NCBI RefSeq assembly: GCF_004154955.1
Contig: NZ_CP011524.1
Coordinates: forward strand, 1,736,001 to 1,800,000
Direction: 5' to 3'
Length of the DNA: 64,000 bases
Source: Intestinimonas butyriciproducens
GTDB lineage: Bacteria; Bacillota; Clostridia; Oscillospirales; Oscillospiraceae
Position 1 is the stretch's first letter; every line of letters starts with the position of its first letter. Of the stretch, positions 8,612-18,716 are shown one piece after another. The translations under genes were made by a program, and so were the position numbers. The notes under the pieces were generated by a model that was not told where the DNA came from, did no database searches, and saw only the letters and a program-made list of their open reading frames with translations.

Positions 8612-9189
8612 TACAAAACTCCCTTAGTCGAGGTGACCTCCTGCCCCTCCACACGTACCGCATCCTTCATCGCCAGACCCAGCGACTTAAAAAGCGCCTC
8701 TGTGATATGATGGGCATTCTTCCCATAAACTCCCCTTTGGTGGAGCGTGATTCCTCCATTGAAGGCCAGGGCCCGCATAAATTCTTCGGTCAAACAGGAA
8801 TCATAGTCTCCAATCCGTTCCTGCGGCATGTCGGCATCAAAAACCAAAAACGCCCTGCCGGAGAAATCCAGCGATGTAAAGGCCAGCGCCTCATCCATCG
8901 GTACATAGGCGCTCCCGAAACGACGGATTCCCCGCTTATCTCCCAACGCCTCCCGAATGGCCTGGCCTAAAACGATCCCCGTATCCTCCACCGTATGATG
9001 GCCGTCCACGTTCAGATCTCCACGCGCCGTCAGATCCAGCCCAAATCCCGCATAAAAGGCCATCGCGTGGAGCATATGGTCCAAAAAGCCGATCCCGGTA
9101 TCCACTCGGACCTCTCCTCCTCCCAAATTCAGCCTAGCCTGGATGGAGGTCTCCTTTGTTTCCCGGGAAATATTGGAAATTCGTGCCAT
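8611..9189 (-). CDS. hisB: Imidazoleglycerol-phosphate dehydratase HisB
   Basis: Dehydrates imidazole glycerol phosphate to imidazole acetol phosphate. I start it at ATG 9189 (MARISNISRET), preceded by GGGGGAAT, which gives 192 residues, the normal length of the monofunctional dehydratase. Upstream in-frame codons run into the hisD 3' end. Manganese-binding histidine motifs FLDHMLHA and DGHHTVEDT are present. There is no N-terminal phosphatase domain, so histidinol phosphate must be dephosphorylated by a protein encoded elsewhere. Confidence 0.96.
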   Translation of the reverse strand: MARISNISRETKETSIQARLNLGGGEVRVDTGIGFLDHMLHAMAFYAGFGLDLTARGDLNVDGHHTVEDTGIVLGQAIREALGDKRGIRRFGSAYVPMDEALAFTSLDFSGRAFLVFDADMPQERIGDYDSCLTEEFMRALAFNGGITLHQRGVYGKNAHHITEALFKSLGLAMKDAVRVEGQEVTSTKGVL

Positions 9190-9199
9190 CGTATTCCCC

Positions 9200-10474
9200 C
9201 TATTCAAAACGCACCCGAATGGAGTTTGCATGGGCAGTGAGGTGTTCCGCCTCCGCCATTGTCACGATTTCCTCCCGGATGGGGGCCAATGTCTCCCTGC
9301 TGAACTCCACCACACTCATGGTCTTGAGGAAGCTGTCCACCGAAAGGGGCGAAAAGAATCGCGCGGTCCCGGAGGTGGGGAGCACATGATCAGGGCCGGC
9401 CAAATAGTCGCCCAGAGGCTCCGGAGACCATGCTCCCAGGAATACCGCACCGGCATTTTGGATGTCCGGCAGCAGGGACCTGGGATCTTCCGTTACGATT
9501 TCCAGATGCTCCGGTGCGACCTCATTGGCCAGTTCTGCCGCCTGTTTCAAGTCCCGGCATACAATCGCGCACCCGAAATCACGCAGAGACGCCGCAATGA
9601 TCTCTGAACGGCCCAGATAGCTGGTCTGACGGATGATTTCGGCATCCACCCGTGTGGCCAGCCCCTGTGATGTTGTAAGGAGCACAGAGGAAGCCAGCCG
9701 GTCATGTTCCGCCTGGCTCAGCAGGTCGGCAGCCACGTATTTGGGATCGGCGCTTTCATCGGCGATGACCAGCACCTCAGAGGGGCCAGCTACCATATCG
9801 ATGTCCAATGTACCATACGCCATGCGCTTCGCGGCGGCCACATAGGCATTGCCCGGCCCCACCAGCTTATCGACTTTGGGGATGAAGCCTGCTCCATAGG
9901 CCAGCGCCGCCACCGCCTGGGCACCTCCCACGGCTATGACCCGGTCCACACCGGCAATTTTTGCCGCCGCCAGCACTGCATCATTGAGGTTTTCCGTAGG
10001 CGGGGTCACCATGATGAGCTCCTTTACTCCGGCCACCTTGGCGGGAATGGCATTCATCAATACGGAGGAGGGATAGGCCGCCGTTCCGCCGGGCACATAT
10101 AGCCCCACCCTGGTAAGTCCCCGGACCACTCGCCCCACAATGCCTCCATCCGGTGAGATCCACTCCCGCGACGTCGCCAGCAGCGCCTCATTATAGTCTC
10201 GAATGTTAGCAGCCGCATGTTCCATCGCCGAGATGAGCCCGCCGGTGCAACGGGCATAGGCCTCCTCCAGCGTTTCCATACCGATCTCATAGGGGGCTTT
10301 TCGGTCAAACTGAAGCGAATATTTTTCTACAGCTGAAAAGCCTTTCTCCCTTACATCCTGCATCACCGCGCCAACAGCCCGTTCAATATCTGCGCCAACC
10401 TCCGCCGCCCTCGAGCGCATGGAAGCGATCTGTTCCCGTTCTGCAGTCCCATCGGCCTTAATGATTCTGATCAT
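9200..10474 (-). CDS. hisD: Histidinol dehydrogenase HisD
   Basis: NAD-dependent zinc enzyme that oxidises L-histidinol to L-histidine in two steps. The 424-residue length is standard. The product shows the GPGNAYVAAAKR and GPSEVLVIADE segments and the zinc/catalytic stretch LLSQAEHD at about residues 248-255. The start ATG 10474 overlaps the hisG stop by four bases, and hisB follows after ten bases. Placement near the front of the operon is common in Firmicutes. Confidence 0.96.
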   Translation of the reverse strand: MIRIIKADGTAEREQIASMRSRAAEVGADIERAVGAVMQDVREKGFSAVEKYSLQFDRKAPYEIGMETLEEAYARCTGGLISAMEHAAANIRDYNEALLATSREWISPDGGIVGRVVRGLTRVGLYVPGGTAAYPSSVLMNAIPAKVAGVKELIMVTPPTENLNDAVLAAAKIAGVDRVIAVGGAQAVAALAYGAGFIPKVDKLVGPGNAYVAAAKRMAYGTLDIDMVAGPSEVLVIADESADPKYVAADLLSQAEHDRLASSVLLTTSQGLATRVDAEIIRQTSYLGRSEIIAASLRDFGCAIVCRDLKQAAELANEVAPEHLEIVTEDPRSLLPDIQNAGAVFLGAWSPEPLGDYLAGPDHVLPTSGTARFFSPLSVDSFLKTMSVVEFSRETLAPIREEIVTMAEAEHLTAHANSIRVRFE

Positions 10475-11112
10475 CTGCGTCTCTCCAATTCCTGCTCACA
10501 GCGGCTGACAAAGTCGTCGATTACAGCTTTATGCAGCTTCATGCTGGCTGTATTGACAATCAGTCTGGCACTCACCTGCGCCACATCTTCAATCGGGATC
10601 AGGCCATTTTCCCGCAGCGTTACTCCAGTCTCCACAATATCCACAATGGCATCTGCCAAATCCAGAATCGGAGCCAGCTCCACAGATCCCTCGATTTTGA
10701 TGATGGACACATCCATCCCTTTTTCCTCAAAAAACTTCCGCGCCACATTGGGATATTTGGTCGCGATTCTTCTGGTCTTATAAGTACCGTAAAAGTCTGT
10801 CCCCTGTTTTACCGCCAAAGCAAATCGACACTTTCCAAAGCCTAGGTCCAACACCTCATAAAAGGACTTCCCCTGCTCCAGAATAGTATCCTTGCCGGCA
10901 ATCCCCAGATCACAGACCCCGTGCTCCACATAGGTGATGACGTCGGGGGCCTTGGCCAGCACCGCGTCCAGCGGATAATTGGGTATGGCATGCACCAGCC
11001 GCCGTCCCGGGTGGCGAACAGGTGTGCAGTCCAGCCCCATCGCCTCAAAGAGCTCTACAGACTGATCCTGTAGCCTGCCCTTGGTAAGGGCGATCCTCAA
11101 TCTCTCGCTCAC
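10471..11112 (-). CDS. hisG: ATP phosphoribosyltransferase, catalytic subunit HisG (short form)
   Basis: Catalyses the first committed step: ATP plus PRPP to phosphoribosyl-ATP. At 213 residues it is the short HisG form that lacks the C-terminal histidine-binding regulatory domain and therefore needs HisZ, encoded immediately upstream with a 4-base overlap. Visible family blocks are RIALTKGRLQDQSVELF at the N-terminus and the PRPP-loop region DAIVDIVETGVTLRENGL near residues 150-170. Feedback inhibition by histidine would act through the HisZ-HisG complex. Confidence 0.95.
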   Translation of the reverse strand: MSERLRIALTKGRLQDQSVELFEAMGLDCTPVRHPGRRLVHAIPNYPLDAVLAKAPDVITYVEHGVCDLGIAGKDTILEQGKSFYEVLDLGFGKCRFALAVKQGTDFYGTYKTRRIATKYPNVARKFFEEKGMDVSIIKIEGSVELAPILDLADAIVDIVETGVTLRENGLIPIEDVAQVSARLIVNTASMKLHKAVIDDFVSRCEQELERRR

Positions 11113-12278
11113 AGCTGCACCACCCTCTCGGTTCCCTCTTCCAGCACCAGGACCGCCCCGGCTCCCTTTTCGCGTGCCAGCCGCTCCGTCTCATCCAAGT
11201 TCTCACAAGGTGAGAGCTCGCAAGTACCCACAGCATGTTCGTCAACTGCCTTTAGGGCCCTGGAGAGCTCCCCTCCCCCGAAATGGACCAGGAACTTGAC
11301 CCGTGGGGGCTCCCGGCTGGGGAGGCAGCCCGCGACTGCGTCCACATCCACGGCAAAGCCTGTGGCCGGCGCCCTCCTTCCAAACGCCTCCACCAATCGG
11401 TCGTATCTCCCACCGGAGAGAACGGCATCGCCTGCTCCCTCCACATAGCCCCGGAAAACGACCCCTGTGTAGTAGTCGATCTGATGCACCAAGCCCATAT
11501 CAAAGCGGATATACGCTCCGTATCCAGCCTGCGCGAGCTCCGTGTAAAGTTTGCGCAGATAGGTCAGCGCACTGCTGCCTCCCGTGAGGCGCTCCGCCTC
11601 GTCCAACACCTCTGCCCCGCCAAAAAGTCTGGAAAGACGCCTGAGGACCGTACTGGCAGACTGCCCCGCATAGGGCTCCAGCATATCGCCCAGCGCTGCA
11701 AAATTTTTGCCTTCGATAAGCACGCGCATCTGTTCCATCGCCTCTGCGGGCATGTCCATCCGCCCAGCTAAGTCTCTAAAAAAGCCTACATGGCCCAACT
11801 CGATATGAAACTGCTTGAGCCCGCAGGCGCGAAGCGCGTCCACTGCCATGGCCACCATTTCCAGGTCGGCCTTCCGTCCCGCGGCCCCGATGAGTTCCAC
11901 ACCGCACTGAGCGATCTCGCTACTGCCTCCTTTATGCTCCTGCCCGGAGCGAAACACAGTCTGATCGTAATAAAGCCGCTGCGGCAGCGGCACGGCCTTG
12001 AGTTTGGTCGCTGCTACCCTAGCGATGGGCGTGGTACAGTCAGGCCGCATTACCATGATCTTTCCAGAGCGGTCAATGATCTTGAGCATGCTCTCCTGCG
12101 GCATGGGATTGCCGGACTGCAGGAAAAGATCGTAGAACTCCACTTCCGGTGTGCTCACCTCGGCATAGCTTCTGCGCTGGAACAGCGTGGTAAGCGCCGT
12201 CTGGACCTGGCACCGCTCCCGGCACTCCGCAAAAAGCCGGTCTCGGGTCCCCTCCGGGGTATTGATGGCATAGGCCAA
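11109..12278 (-). CDS. hisZ: ATP phosphoribosyltransferase regulatory subunit HisZ
   Basis: HisS-like paralogue that lacks tRNA-charging function and forms the histidine-sensing subunit of the HisG octamer. I choose TTG 12278 (MAYAINTPEGTRD) because AAAGGGGGG lies just upstream and the resulting 389 residues fit the family; the longer frame would begin inside the promoter. Class II synthetase-like motifs are seen (RMVRPDCTTPIARVAA-type region and the HisS-like GGRYDRL). It is the first gene of the his operon, about 29 bases from the predicted transcript start. Confidence 0.92.
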   Translation of the reverse strand: MAYAINTPEGTRDRLFAECRERCQVQTALTTLFQRRSYAEVSTPEVEFYDLFLQSGNPMPQESMLKIIDRSGKIMVMRPDCTTPIARVAATKLKAVPLPQRLYYDQTVFRSGQEHKGGSSEIAQCGVELIGAAGRKADLEMVAMAVDALRACGLKQFHIELGHVGFFRDLAGRMDMPAEAMEQMRVLIEGKNFAALGDMLEPYAGQSASTVLRRLSRLFGGAEVLDEAERLTGGSSALTYLRKLYTELAQAGYGAYIRFDMGLVHQIDYYTGVVFRGYVEGAGDAVLSGGRYDRLVEAFGRRAPATGFAVDVDAVAGCLPSREPPRVKFLVHFGGGELSRALKAVDEHAVGTCELSPCENLDETERLAREKGAGAVLVLEEGTERVVQL

Positions 12279-12313
12279 GGGGAGGCCCCCCTTTCTCTCA
12301 TAATGGCTTTTGT

Positions 12314-12342
12314 ATATTACCACGCTACCGCGCTAAAGTCAA
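12314..12342 (-). promoter_or_regulatory. Promoter of the histidine operon
   Basis: On the minus strand TTGACT (12337-12342) and TAATAT (12314-12319) are 17 bases apart. The start would fall near 12307 and leave a leader of only about 29 bases. That is too short for a T-box or a His leader peptide, so control is probably by initiation or by HisZ feedback. Confidence 0.75.
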
Positions 12343-12382
12343 GAAGAAACTCTTCATTTTTCTAGACTGACGGCCTGTCTAT

Positions 12383-15300
12383 TTAAAACAGGGTCATTTG
12401 ACTGGTATCCGGCATCCCGGCCAGTGCCCCACAGTTTTTTAAAAGCTCAATGTGGGACTTGGTCACCTTGGGACAGTCAGCAGAAAACTCCTCGATGGAG
12501 AGATACTGCTTCCCTTTCCGCTGTTCTACAATCGAGAGGGCGGCGGTCTCTCCCAAGCCTGGGATCGCCATAAAGGGCGGGATCAGCGCCCCATGCTCCT
12601 TATCCACCCCAAAGCGCACCGCATCAGAACGGTAGAGGTCCATCTGGTCGAACGTGAAGCCCCGGATATAAAATTCGTATACCACCTCCAAAGTGGTGAG
12701 CATATCCTGCTCTACAGCGGTGGCCTCTTTGTCTTTGGCACGGATCTCAGCCATTTTGGCCTTGGCGCGATCGAGCCCCATGCACATGACAGTCGCATCG
12801 AATGCTTTGGCACGGATGGAAAAATACGCCGCATAAAAGGCCAAAGGCTCGTGGACTTTGAACCAGGCGATACGAAAGGCCATCATAACGTAGGCCACTG
12901 CATGGGCCTTGGGGAACAGATAGGCGATTTTCTTGCAGGAGCCAATGTACCAGTCCGGCACGCCGGCCGCCTTCATCTCCTCCTCCGCCCCTTCCGGAAG
13001 CCCCCTGCCCTTTCGCACAGCCTCCATGATCTTAAAGGCCCGTTTCTCCGGCATTCCGCAGGAGATCAGATAGATCATAATATCATCGCGGCAGCCGATT
13101 GCCTGTCCAACGGTAGCGGTACCGGAGAGAATGAGGTCCCTTGCATTGCCAAGCCAGACGTCGGTTCCATGGGAGAACCCGGACAGACGCACCAGGATAT
13201 CGAACTCCTCCGGCTTGGTCTCCTCCAGCATACCCCGGACAAACGAGGTGCCGAATTCCGGGATAGCGGTGGCCCCGGTGGGTCCCAAAACAGGGTCATC
13301 CTGGTAGCCCAGCACCTCTGAGGTGATGAAAATAGACCGTGTACCCGGGTCGTCCAGGGGAATCGTCTTGGCGTCCACCCCCGTCAGGTCCTCCATCATA
13401 CGAATCATGGACGGGTCATCGTGTCCCAGCATGTCCAGTTTCAAAAGGTTGGACTCCATAGAGTGATATTCGAAATGGGTCGTGATGATATCGGTGTCGG
13501 TGTCGTCCGCGGGATGCTGGACCGGACAGAAGTCGTAAATCTCCTTGTCCTGAGGAATGACCACCATACCGCCCGGGTGCTGTCCGGTGGTCCGCTTGAC
13601 GCCGGTACAGCCCTTGGCCAGCCGCAGCATCTCCGCTTTGGTAGCGGTCTTTCCTCGCTCCTCCATATACTTCTTTACGTAGCCGAAAGCCGTCTTTTCC
13701 GCAACGGTGCCGATGGTCCCCGCCCGAAATACGTGGGACTCGCCAAACAGTTCAAAGGTATGGCGATGGGCGCTGGACTGATATTCGCCGGAGAAGTTCA
13801 GGTCGATATCGGGTACCTTATCACCGCCAAAGCCCAAAAAGGTTTCGAAGGGGATGTTGAACCCATCCTTCTCATATTTGGCTCCGCAGACCGGACACAC
13901 CGCATCGGGCATATCCGCCCCGCAGCCCCAGCCCCCCTCCTTGGCCGCCTCGAAATCAGCATGTTTACAGTTGGGGCAGCGATAGTGCGGCGGCAGGGCG
14001 TTGACCTCCGTGATCCCGGACATAAAAGCCACGATGGACGAGCCCACAGACCCACGGGAACCCACCAAGTAGCCGTGGTCCAGAGAATCCTGCACCAGCT
14101 TCTGGGCAGACATATAAATCACATCATAGTGACGCATGAGAATATCATGGAGCTCCGTCTCAATACGGTCCACCACAATCTGAGGAGGGCTCTCTCCGTA
14201 AAGGCGCTTTGCTTTCCCCCATACCAGACGCTTAAGTTCTCCCTCGGAGTCCTCCAGTTTAGGGGCAAAGAGCCCATTTGGTAGCGGGTTCAGGTCCCCG
14301 CACCAGGCTGCGATCAGATGTGTGTTGTCGATGACCACCTCCCGGGCGGTCTCCTCCCCCAGATAAGAGAATTCCCGCAGCATTTCATCCGTGGTACGGA
14401 AATAAAGGGGATTGGGCGCATCCGCATCCTCGAATCCCTTCGTGTTCAAGAGGATATGGCGGTAAATCTCATCCTCTGGGTCCAGGAAGTGGACATCTCC
14501 AGTGGCCACCACCGGCTTGCCCATCTCATGGGCGAGCTCTACGATGGTTCGGTTAAAGTCTCTCAACTCCTCCTCGTCCCGCGCCATGGTCCGTCCGTTC
14601 TTGTCTGGGCGCAGCATAAAGGCGTTGTTGCTGATGGGTTGGATCTCCAAGTAGTCATACCAGGAGGCAATCCGTTTAAGCTCCGCCCAGGAGGAACGGC
14701 GGGCCACCGCCTGGAAGAGCTCCCCGGCCTCGCAGGCAGAGCCCATAAGAAGTCCCTCTCGGTTCTCATCGATGAGGCTTTTGGGCATCACTGGGTACTG
14801 TTTGCGTTGAAAGTGCTCCAGATGGGCTTTGGATACCAGCTTATAGAGATTGCGCAAACCGGTCTGATTTCGGGCCAGGACAATGAGATGCCGGGCCCGG
14901 CGCTTTCCCTTTCGTTTCTGATTCCGCTCTGCCGCCCAACGGTTGATGGGATCCAGTGAATGAATACCGTGCTCCTCCTCCAGACGTTTAAAGAAGGGCA
15001 CCAGCATGTATGCCACTGTGGAAGCGTCATCGGTGGCCCGGTGGTGGTTGAAGGACGGGAGCCCAAGATGGTCGGCAACTACATCCAGCTTATGCTTGGA
15101 GAGCTGTGGCAGCAACGCCTGGGCCAGAGGCAGGGTATCCACCGCCGTCACATCCAGAGAAACCCCCATCCGGCGGCATGCCTCGGCGATGAATCCCACA
15201 TCGAAGCCGGCATTGTGGGCCGCCAAGGGGCGTCCGTTGACGAATTTCAGAAACTGCCGTACGGCTTCAGACTGTGACGGCGCCCCCCGCACCATATCGT

Positions 15301-16558
15301 CGGTGATTCCGGTGAGCTGGGACACCTCATAGGGAATGGGCCGCTCCGGGTCCACAAAAGTGGAGAAGACCTCATCGGTGACCACACCGTTTTTCAGGAC
15401 CACAGCACCGATCTCGGTGATCCTATCCTTTCTAGAATCCAGCCCCGTCGTCTCCAAATCAAAGCAGACATATTCCTCGCAGAACGAAGCATCCATCGTC
15501 CCGCGCACAGTGGGCATATCATCTACGTCATTGATAAAATAGGCCTCCACCCCAAAGAGCATCTTAATGCCGGCCTTTTGGGCCGTGGAATAGGCCGTGG
15601 GAAAATCGTGGCAGACACCGTGGTCCGTGATGGCGATGGCCGGATGTCCCCAAGCCGCCGCCCGCTTGATGACCTCCTTGATATCCGTTGTGGCGTCCAT
15701 GGAGGACATACGGGTGTGAAGATGCAGTTCCACCCGCTTCCCCTCTTCCGCCATGTCCTGCCGGGCCGGCGGCCTTTGTCCTTCGGCAATGCCGGTGGGC
15801 TCGATCTGGAGTTCCCCCTGATAGGGGCTTACCCTCCCCTGCACGATCAGGTGCTGACCCTCCTTCAATGCCCCGGCCAAGGCCTTCCCCTCGTCTCCCA
15901 CCAGGAACTTCGCCACCCGAATAGAATTGGTGCGGTCTGTGATATCAAAACGAACAATCCAGGCGCCCCGCTTCTTCATCTCCACATGGTCGGTCGCAAA
16001 AACGTCCCCCTCGATGGTCACCATTTCAGAGTCCAAGGCGATGTCTTTCATTTCAATACAGGGAAATCTTTTGATGATCTTTCCAAAGAGGAGCTTGTTC
16101 CCGCTGGCCTTTTCCCGTTTTTCAGATGGCACCGCCGGCTTGATGTTCCTCAGCGCCTCTTGCCGGATGCGTTCGGTGCGCCGGAATATCTCCATAGGGT
16201 CTTCCGGCGCCATGTCCAAGTGCTGAGGGCATGTCTCCTCCGGTTCCGGCGGCATATCTGCCTCCGTCGGCATAGGAGGCGCCTCCTCCACCTCTGCTGC
16301 CGCTTGTGCGGGAGCTGGTGTGAAGAATCGAAACGCCACGCTGCGTACGCCGTAGGCCGATGCCAGTTCCTGCTCCATTCTGGTCCGGAGCGCATCGCTT
16401 GGGCAGACCGGGCATTGGAGGTCGGCCTGGATACTCCGCACCCGCTTGTCGATCACCGCCCCAGTCACCAGCATTTCTACCAGCATGGGCCGCAGATCAG
16501 CCGGCGGGACCCAGGCGGAAAATAGGCTCAACAGTGGAATTTTCTCTTGCTCAGGCAT
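12383..16558 (-). CDS. polC: DNA polymerase III alpha subunit, PolC type
   Basis: Main replicative polymerase of low-GC-lineage bacteria, with built-in 3'-5' proofreading. In order, the 1391-residue product has an N-terminal region, an OB-like domain, a PHP domain (HLH at residues 279-281) split by a DnaQ-type exonuclease (D367 and E369 in FDLETTG), a zinc-finger region with paired cysteines (C861/C864 and C888/C891), and the palm with catalytic D917 and D919 in PDIDLNFSG. It ends with a C-terminal helix-hairpin-helix region. The presence of PolC marks the organism as a Firmicute. It lies 36 bases downstream of ispG as the last gene of the pyrH-polC run. Confidence 0.97.
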   Translation of the reverse strand: MPEQEKIPLLSLFSAWVPPADLRPMLVEMLVTGAVIDKRVRSIQADLQCPVCPSDALRTRMEQELASAYGVRSVAFRFFTPAPAQAAAEVEEAPPMPTEADMPPEPEETCPQHLDMAPEDPMEIFRRTERIRQEALRNIKPAVPSEKREKASGNKLLFGKIIKRFPCIEMKDIALDSEMVTIEGDVFATDHVEMKKRGAWIVRFDITDRTNSIRVAKFLVGDEGKALAGALKEGQHLIVQGRVSPYQGELQIEPTGIAEGQRPPARQDMAEEGKRVELHLHTRMSSMDATTDIKEVIKRAAAWGHPAIAITDHGVCHDFPTAYSTAQKAGIKMLFGVEAYFINDVDDMPTVRGTMDASFCEEYVCFDLETTGLDSRKDRITEIGAVVLKNGVVTDEVFSTFVDPERPIPYEVSQLTGITDDMVRGAPSQSEAVRQFLKFVNGRPLAAHNAGFDVGFIAEACRRMGVSLDVTAVDTLPLAQALLPQLSKHKLDVVADHLGLPSFNHHRATDDASTVAYMLVPFFKRLEEEHGIHSLDPINRWAAERNQKRKGKRRARHLIVLARNQTGLRNLYKLVSKAHLEHFQRKQYPVMPKSLIDENREGLLMGSACEAGELFQAVARRSSWAELKRIASWYDYLEIQPISNNAFMLRPDKNGRTMARDEEELRDFNRTIVELAHEMGKPVVATGDVHFLDPEDEIYRHILLNTKGFEDADAPNPLYFRTTDEMLREFSYLGEETAREVVIDNTHLIAAWCGDLNPLPNGLFAPKLEDSEGELKRLVWGKAKRLYGESPPQIVVDRIETELHDILMRHYDVIYMSAQKLVQDSLDHGYLVGSRGSVGSSIVAFMSGITEVNALPPHYRCPNCKHADFEAAKEGGWGCGADMPDAVCPVCGAKYEKDGFNIPFETFLGFGGDKVPDIDLNFSGEYQSSAHRHTFELFGESHVFRAGTIGTVAEKTAFGYVKKYMEERGKTATKAEMLRLAKGCTGVKRTTGQHPGGMVVIPQDKEIYDFCPVQHPADDTDTDIITTHFEYHSMESNLLKLDMLGHDDPSMIRMMEDLTGVDAKTIPLDDPGTRSIFITSEVLGYQDDPVLGPTGATAIPEFGTSFVRGMLEETKPEEFDILVRLSGFSHGTDVWLGNARDLILSGTATVGQAIGCRDDIMIYLISCGMPEKRAFKIMEAVRKGRGLPEGAEEEMKAAGVPDWYIGSCKKIAYLFPKAHAVAYVMMAFRIAWFKVHEPLAFYAAYFSIRAKAFDATVMCMGLDRAKAKMAEIRAKDKEATAVEQDMLTTLEVVYEFYIRGFTFDQMDLYRSDAVRFGVDKEHGALIPPFMAIPGLGETAALSIVEQRKGKQYLSIEEFSADCPKVTKSHIELLKNCGALAGMPDTSQMTLF

Positions 16559-16594
16559 ATGTAAAGGCTCCTTCGTACTCTCTCTGTTCTCACG

Positions 16595-17632
16595 TCAGAT
16601 CTCATCGATCAGTGAAAACAGCTCGTCCACCAGCTGGTCCTGAGGCACTTTCTTCACGATCTCCCCTTTGCGGAACAGCAGCCCTACGCCATCTCCTCCT
16701 GCGATACCTACGTCCGCCGATGCCGCCTCACCTGGCCCATTGACCACGCATCCCATAACAGCGACGGTCAGCGGTTTCTGCACATGCTCCAGCCGCTGTT
16801 CCACTTCCTGGGCCAACCGGATCAGGTCGATGCGGGTACGTCCACAGGTAGGGCATGAAATCAGATTCGGCCCATCCCGCCGGATTCCCAGCGCCTTCAG
16901 GATATCCCGCGCGGCAGACACCTCCTCCACAGGGTCGGCAGAAAGGGAAACCCGGATCGTGTCCCCAATTCCAAAGCCGAGCAGACCTCCAATCCCGATG
17001 GCGGATTTGATGGTCCCCATACGGAGCGTGCCCGTCTCTGTGACGCCGAGGTGTAAAGGATAGTCACTTTTCTCACTCATCAGACGATAGGCCGCTATGG
17101 TGGTCCGCACGTCGGAAGATTTCAACGATACGCAGATATCATCAAAGTCATATCTATGCAGCAGCTCGATATGCCCAAAAGCCGACTCCACCAAGGCCTC
17201 GGGCGTAATGCCTCCATATTTGGCCAGCAGAGGTTTTTCCAGGGAACCACCGTTGACTCCGATACGGATGGGGACCCCCCGGACCCTGCACGCCTGCGCC
17301 ACCGCCTTCACCCGCTCCGGGGCCCCGATGTTGCCGGGGTTGATGCGCACCTTATCCGCTCCGGCGGCTACTGCCTCCAGTGCCAACCGATAGTCGAAAT
17401 GGATGTCCACCACCAGCGGAATGGATATCTGCTCCCGGATCGCCCCGACGGCCCTTGCTGCGGCCATGTCGGGGACCGCCACCCGAATGATCTCACACCC
17501 CGCCGCCTCCAAGCGTTTGATCTGCGCCACGGTGGCCGCGACATCGTCGGTCCGGGTATTGCACATAGACTGGATGGGAATGGGAGCGTTCCCCCCCACG
17601 GGAACGCCCCCAACAAGGATCTGTTTTGTCAT
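16595..17632 (-). CDS. ispG: 4-hydroxy-3-methylbut-2-enyl diphosphate synthase IspG (GcpE)
   Basis: Iron-sulfur enzyme of the MEP isoprenoid pathway that converts MEcPP to HMBPP. The 345-residue protein has a TIM-barrel part followed by the Fe-S domain, with cluster ligands C259 and C262 (CPTCGR), C294 (GCVVNGPGE) and the conserved glutamate E301. I use ATG 17632 because AGGGTGA lies 6 bases upstream; a GTG three codons earlier is possible. It sits directly after rseP, and dxr is in the same gene run, so two MEP enzymes are co-transcribed. Confidence 0.95.
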   Translation of the reverse strand: MTKQILVGGVPVGGNAPIPIQSMCNTRTDDVAATVAQIKRLEAAGCEIIRVAVPDMAAARAVGAIREQISIPLVVDIHFDYRLALEAVAAGADKVRINPGNIGAPERVKAVAQACRVRGVPIRIGVNGGSLEKPLLAKYGGITPEALVESAFGHIELLHRYDFDDICVSLKSSDVRTTIAAYRLMSEKSDYPLHLGVTETGTLRMGTIKSAIGIGGLLGFGIGDTIRVSLSADPVEEVSAARDILKALGIRRDGPNLISCPTCGRTRIDLIRLAQEVEQRLEHVQKPLTVAVMGCVVNGPGEAASADVGIAGGDGVGLLFRKGEIVKKVPQDQLVDELFSLIDEI

Positions 17633-17642
17633 AGCGATCACC

Positions 17643-18698
17643 CTATTGAATCAATTTCAAAACATCATTGACGGCCACTACCACCATAAGAAGAATGAGA
17701 CAGACAAAGCCGGCGGCATTGACATAGCTCTCATATTTGGGGTCCAGCCTTCTGCGCGTGAACAGCGTAAATATCCCATTGACCACTAAGAAGAAAATGC
17801 GGCCGCCATCCAGGGCTGGTATGGGTAGGAGGTTCATCACGGCCAAGTTGATGGCGATGAAGGCGACAAAATTAAGGATATTCATCAGGGCATCCATTCT
17901 GCTTTCCGACTCCGCGCCCACCTCGCCGATGGCATTGACGATCCCAATGGGACCGGACATGTCTTTGATGCCGGCCCTCCCGCTGAAGAGGTCCACAAGG
18001 CTAATCTTGACCAGCCGCACCATATCGACAGCGCTGTACCAGCTCTGCTGGAGCCTTGTGAACGGGGTCGCCTCCTGGACGGTAAAGGTGAGACCATACA
18101 TCAGCCGGTCATAGCCCGGATACTCCCGGGGGACCAGCGGGAAATCCTCCCTCACCAGCTTCTGTCCATTTCTCTCTATCACCAGGTCCATATTTTCTCC
18201 TCCGGCACGGGAAAAGAAGAAATCCAGGTCGGATTTACTGAAAATATGCTCTCCATTCACCGATACGATCCGGTCTCCTGGTAAGAGCCCCGCCTCGCTC
18301 TCGTATGGAAAGCCCTCTATGAAGTCCGCGATCACCGGGGTAACAAAGGCCGTCGCCTGGCCAAAAATGAGGATGAAGAGCACCAGACCTGTGAGAAAAT
18401 TCATAAAGGACCCAGCCACCAGAATGATGAATTTCTTCCAGGCAGGCTTATTGGAAAACGCCCGCGGGTCATCCGAATCATCGTCTTCTCCCTCCATGGC
18501 GCAGAAACCGCCCATAGGGATGGCACGCAGAGAATACTGGGTCTCGCCCCGTTTTTGAGACCACAACAGGGGACCCATGCCGATGGAAAACTCATTGATC
18601 CGCACGCCCAACAGTTTGGCCGTAATAAAATGACCAAACTCATGGAGGGCAATGAGAACGCCGAACATCAAGATTGCAATGATGATATAAAATGCCAT
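17643..18698 (-). CDS. rseP: Intramembrane zinc metalloprotease RseP/RasP
   Basis: Site-2 protease that cleaves membrane-spanning substrates such as anti-sigma factors. The 351-residue product begins with a membrane helix carrying the zinc motif HEFGH (residues 19-23). A PDZ domain follows in the middle (around residues 120-200), then a later helix with NLLPIPALDGGR supplies the third zinc ligand. Several further hydrophobic segments are visible. It lies between dxr and ispG, a widely conserved order (uppS-cdsA-dxr-rseP-ispG-polC). Confidence 0.94.
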   Translation of the reverse strand: MAFYIIIAILMFGVLIALHEFGHFITAKLLGVRINEFSIGMGPLLWSQKRGETQYSLRAIPMGGFCAMEGEDDDSDDPRAFSNKPAWKKFIILVAGSFMNFLTGLVLFILIFGQATAFVTPVIADFIEGFPYESEAGLLPGDRIVSVNGEHIFSKSDLDFFFSRAGGENMDLVIERNGQKLVREDFPLVPREYPGYDRLMYGLTFTVQEATPFTRLQQSWYSAVDMVRLVKISLVDLFSGRAGIKDMSGPIGIVNAIGEVGAESESRMDALMNILNFVAFIAINLAVMNLLPIPALDGGRIFFLVVNGIFTLFTRRRLDPKYESYVNAAGFVCLILLMVVVAVNDVLKLIQ

Positions 18699-18716
18699 AG
18701 AACTGTGTTTCTCCTC

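Noticed and set aside
12279-12313. T-box or histidine leader-peptide attenuator for the his operon
   Set aside because: The promoter places the transcript start near 12307, leaving only about 29 bases before hisZ, too short for either.
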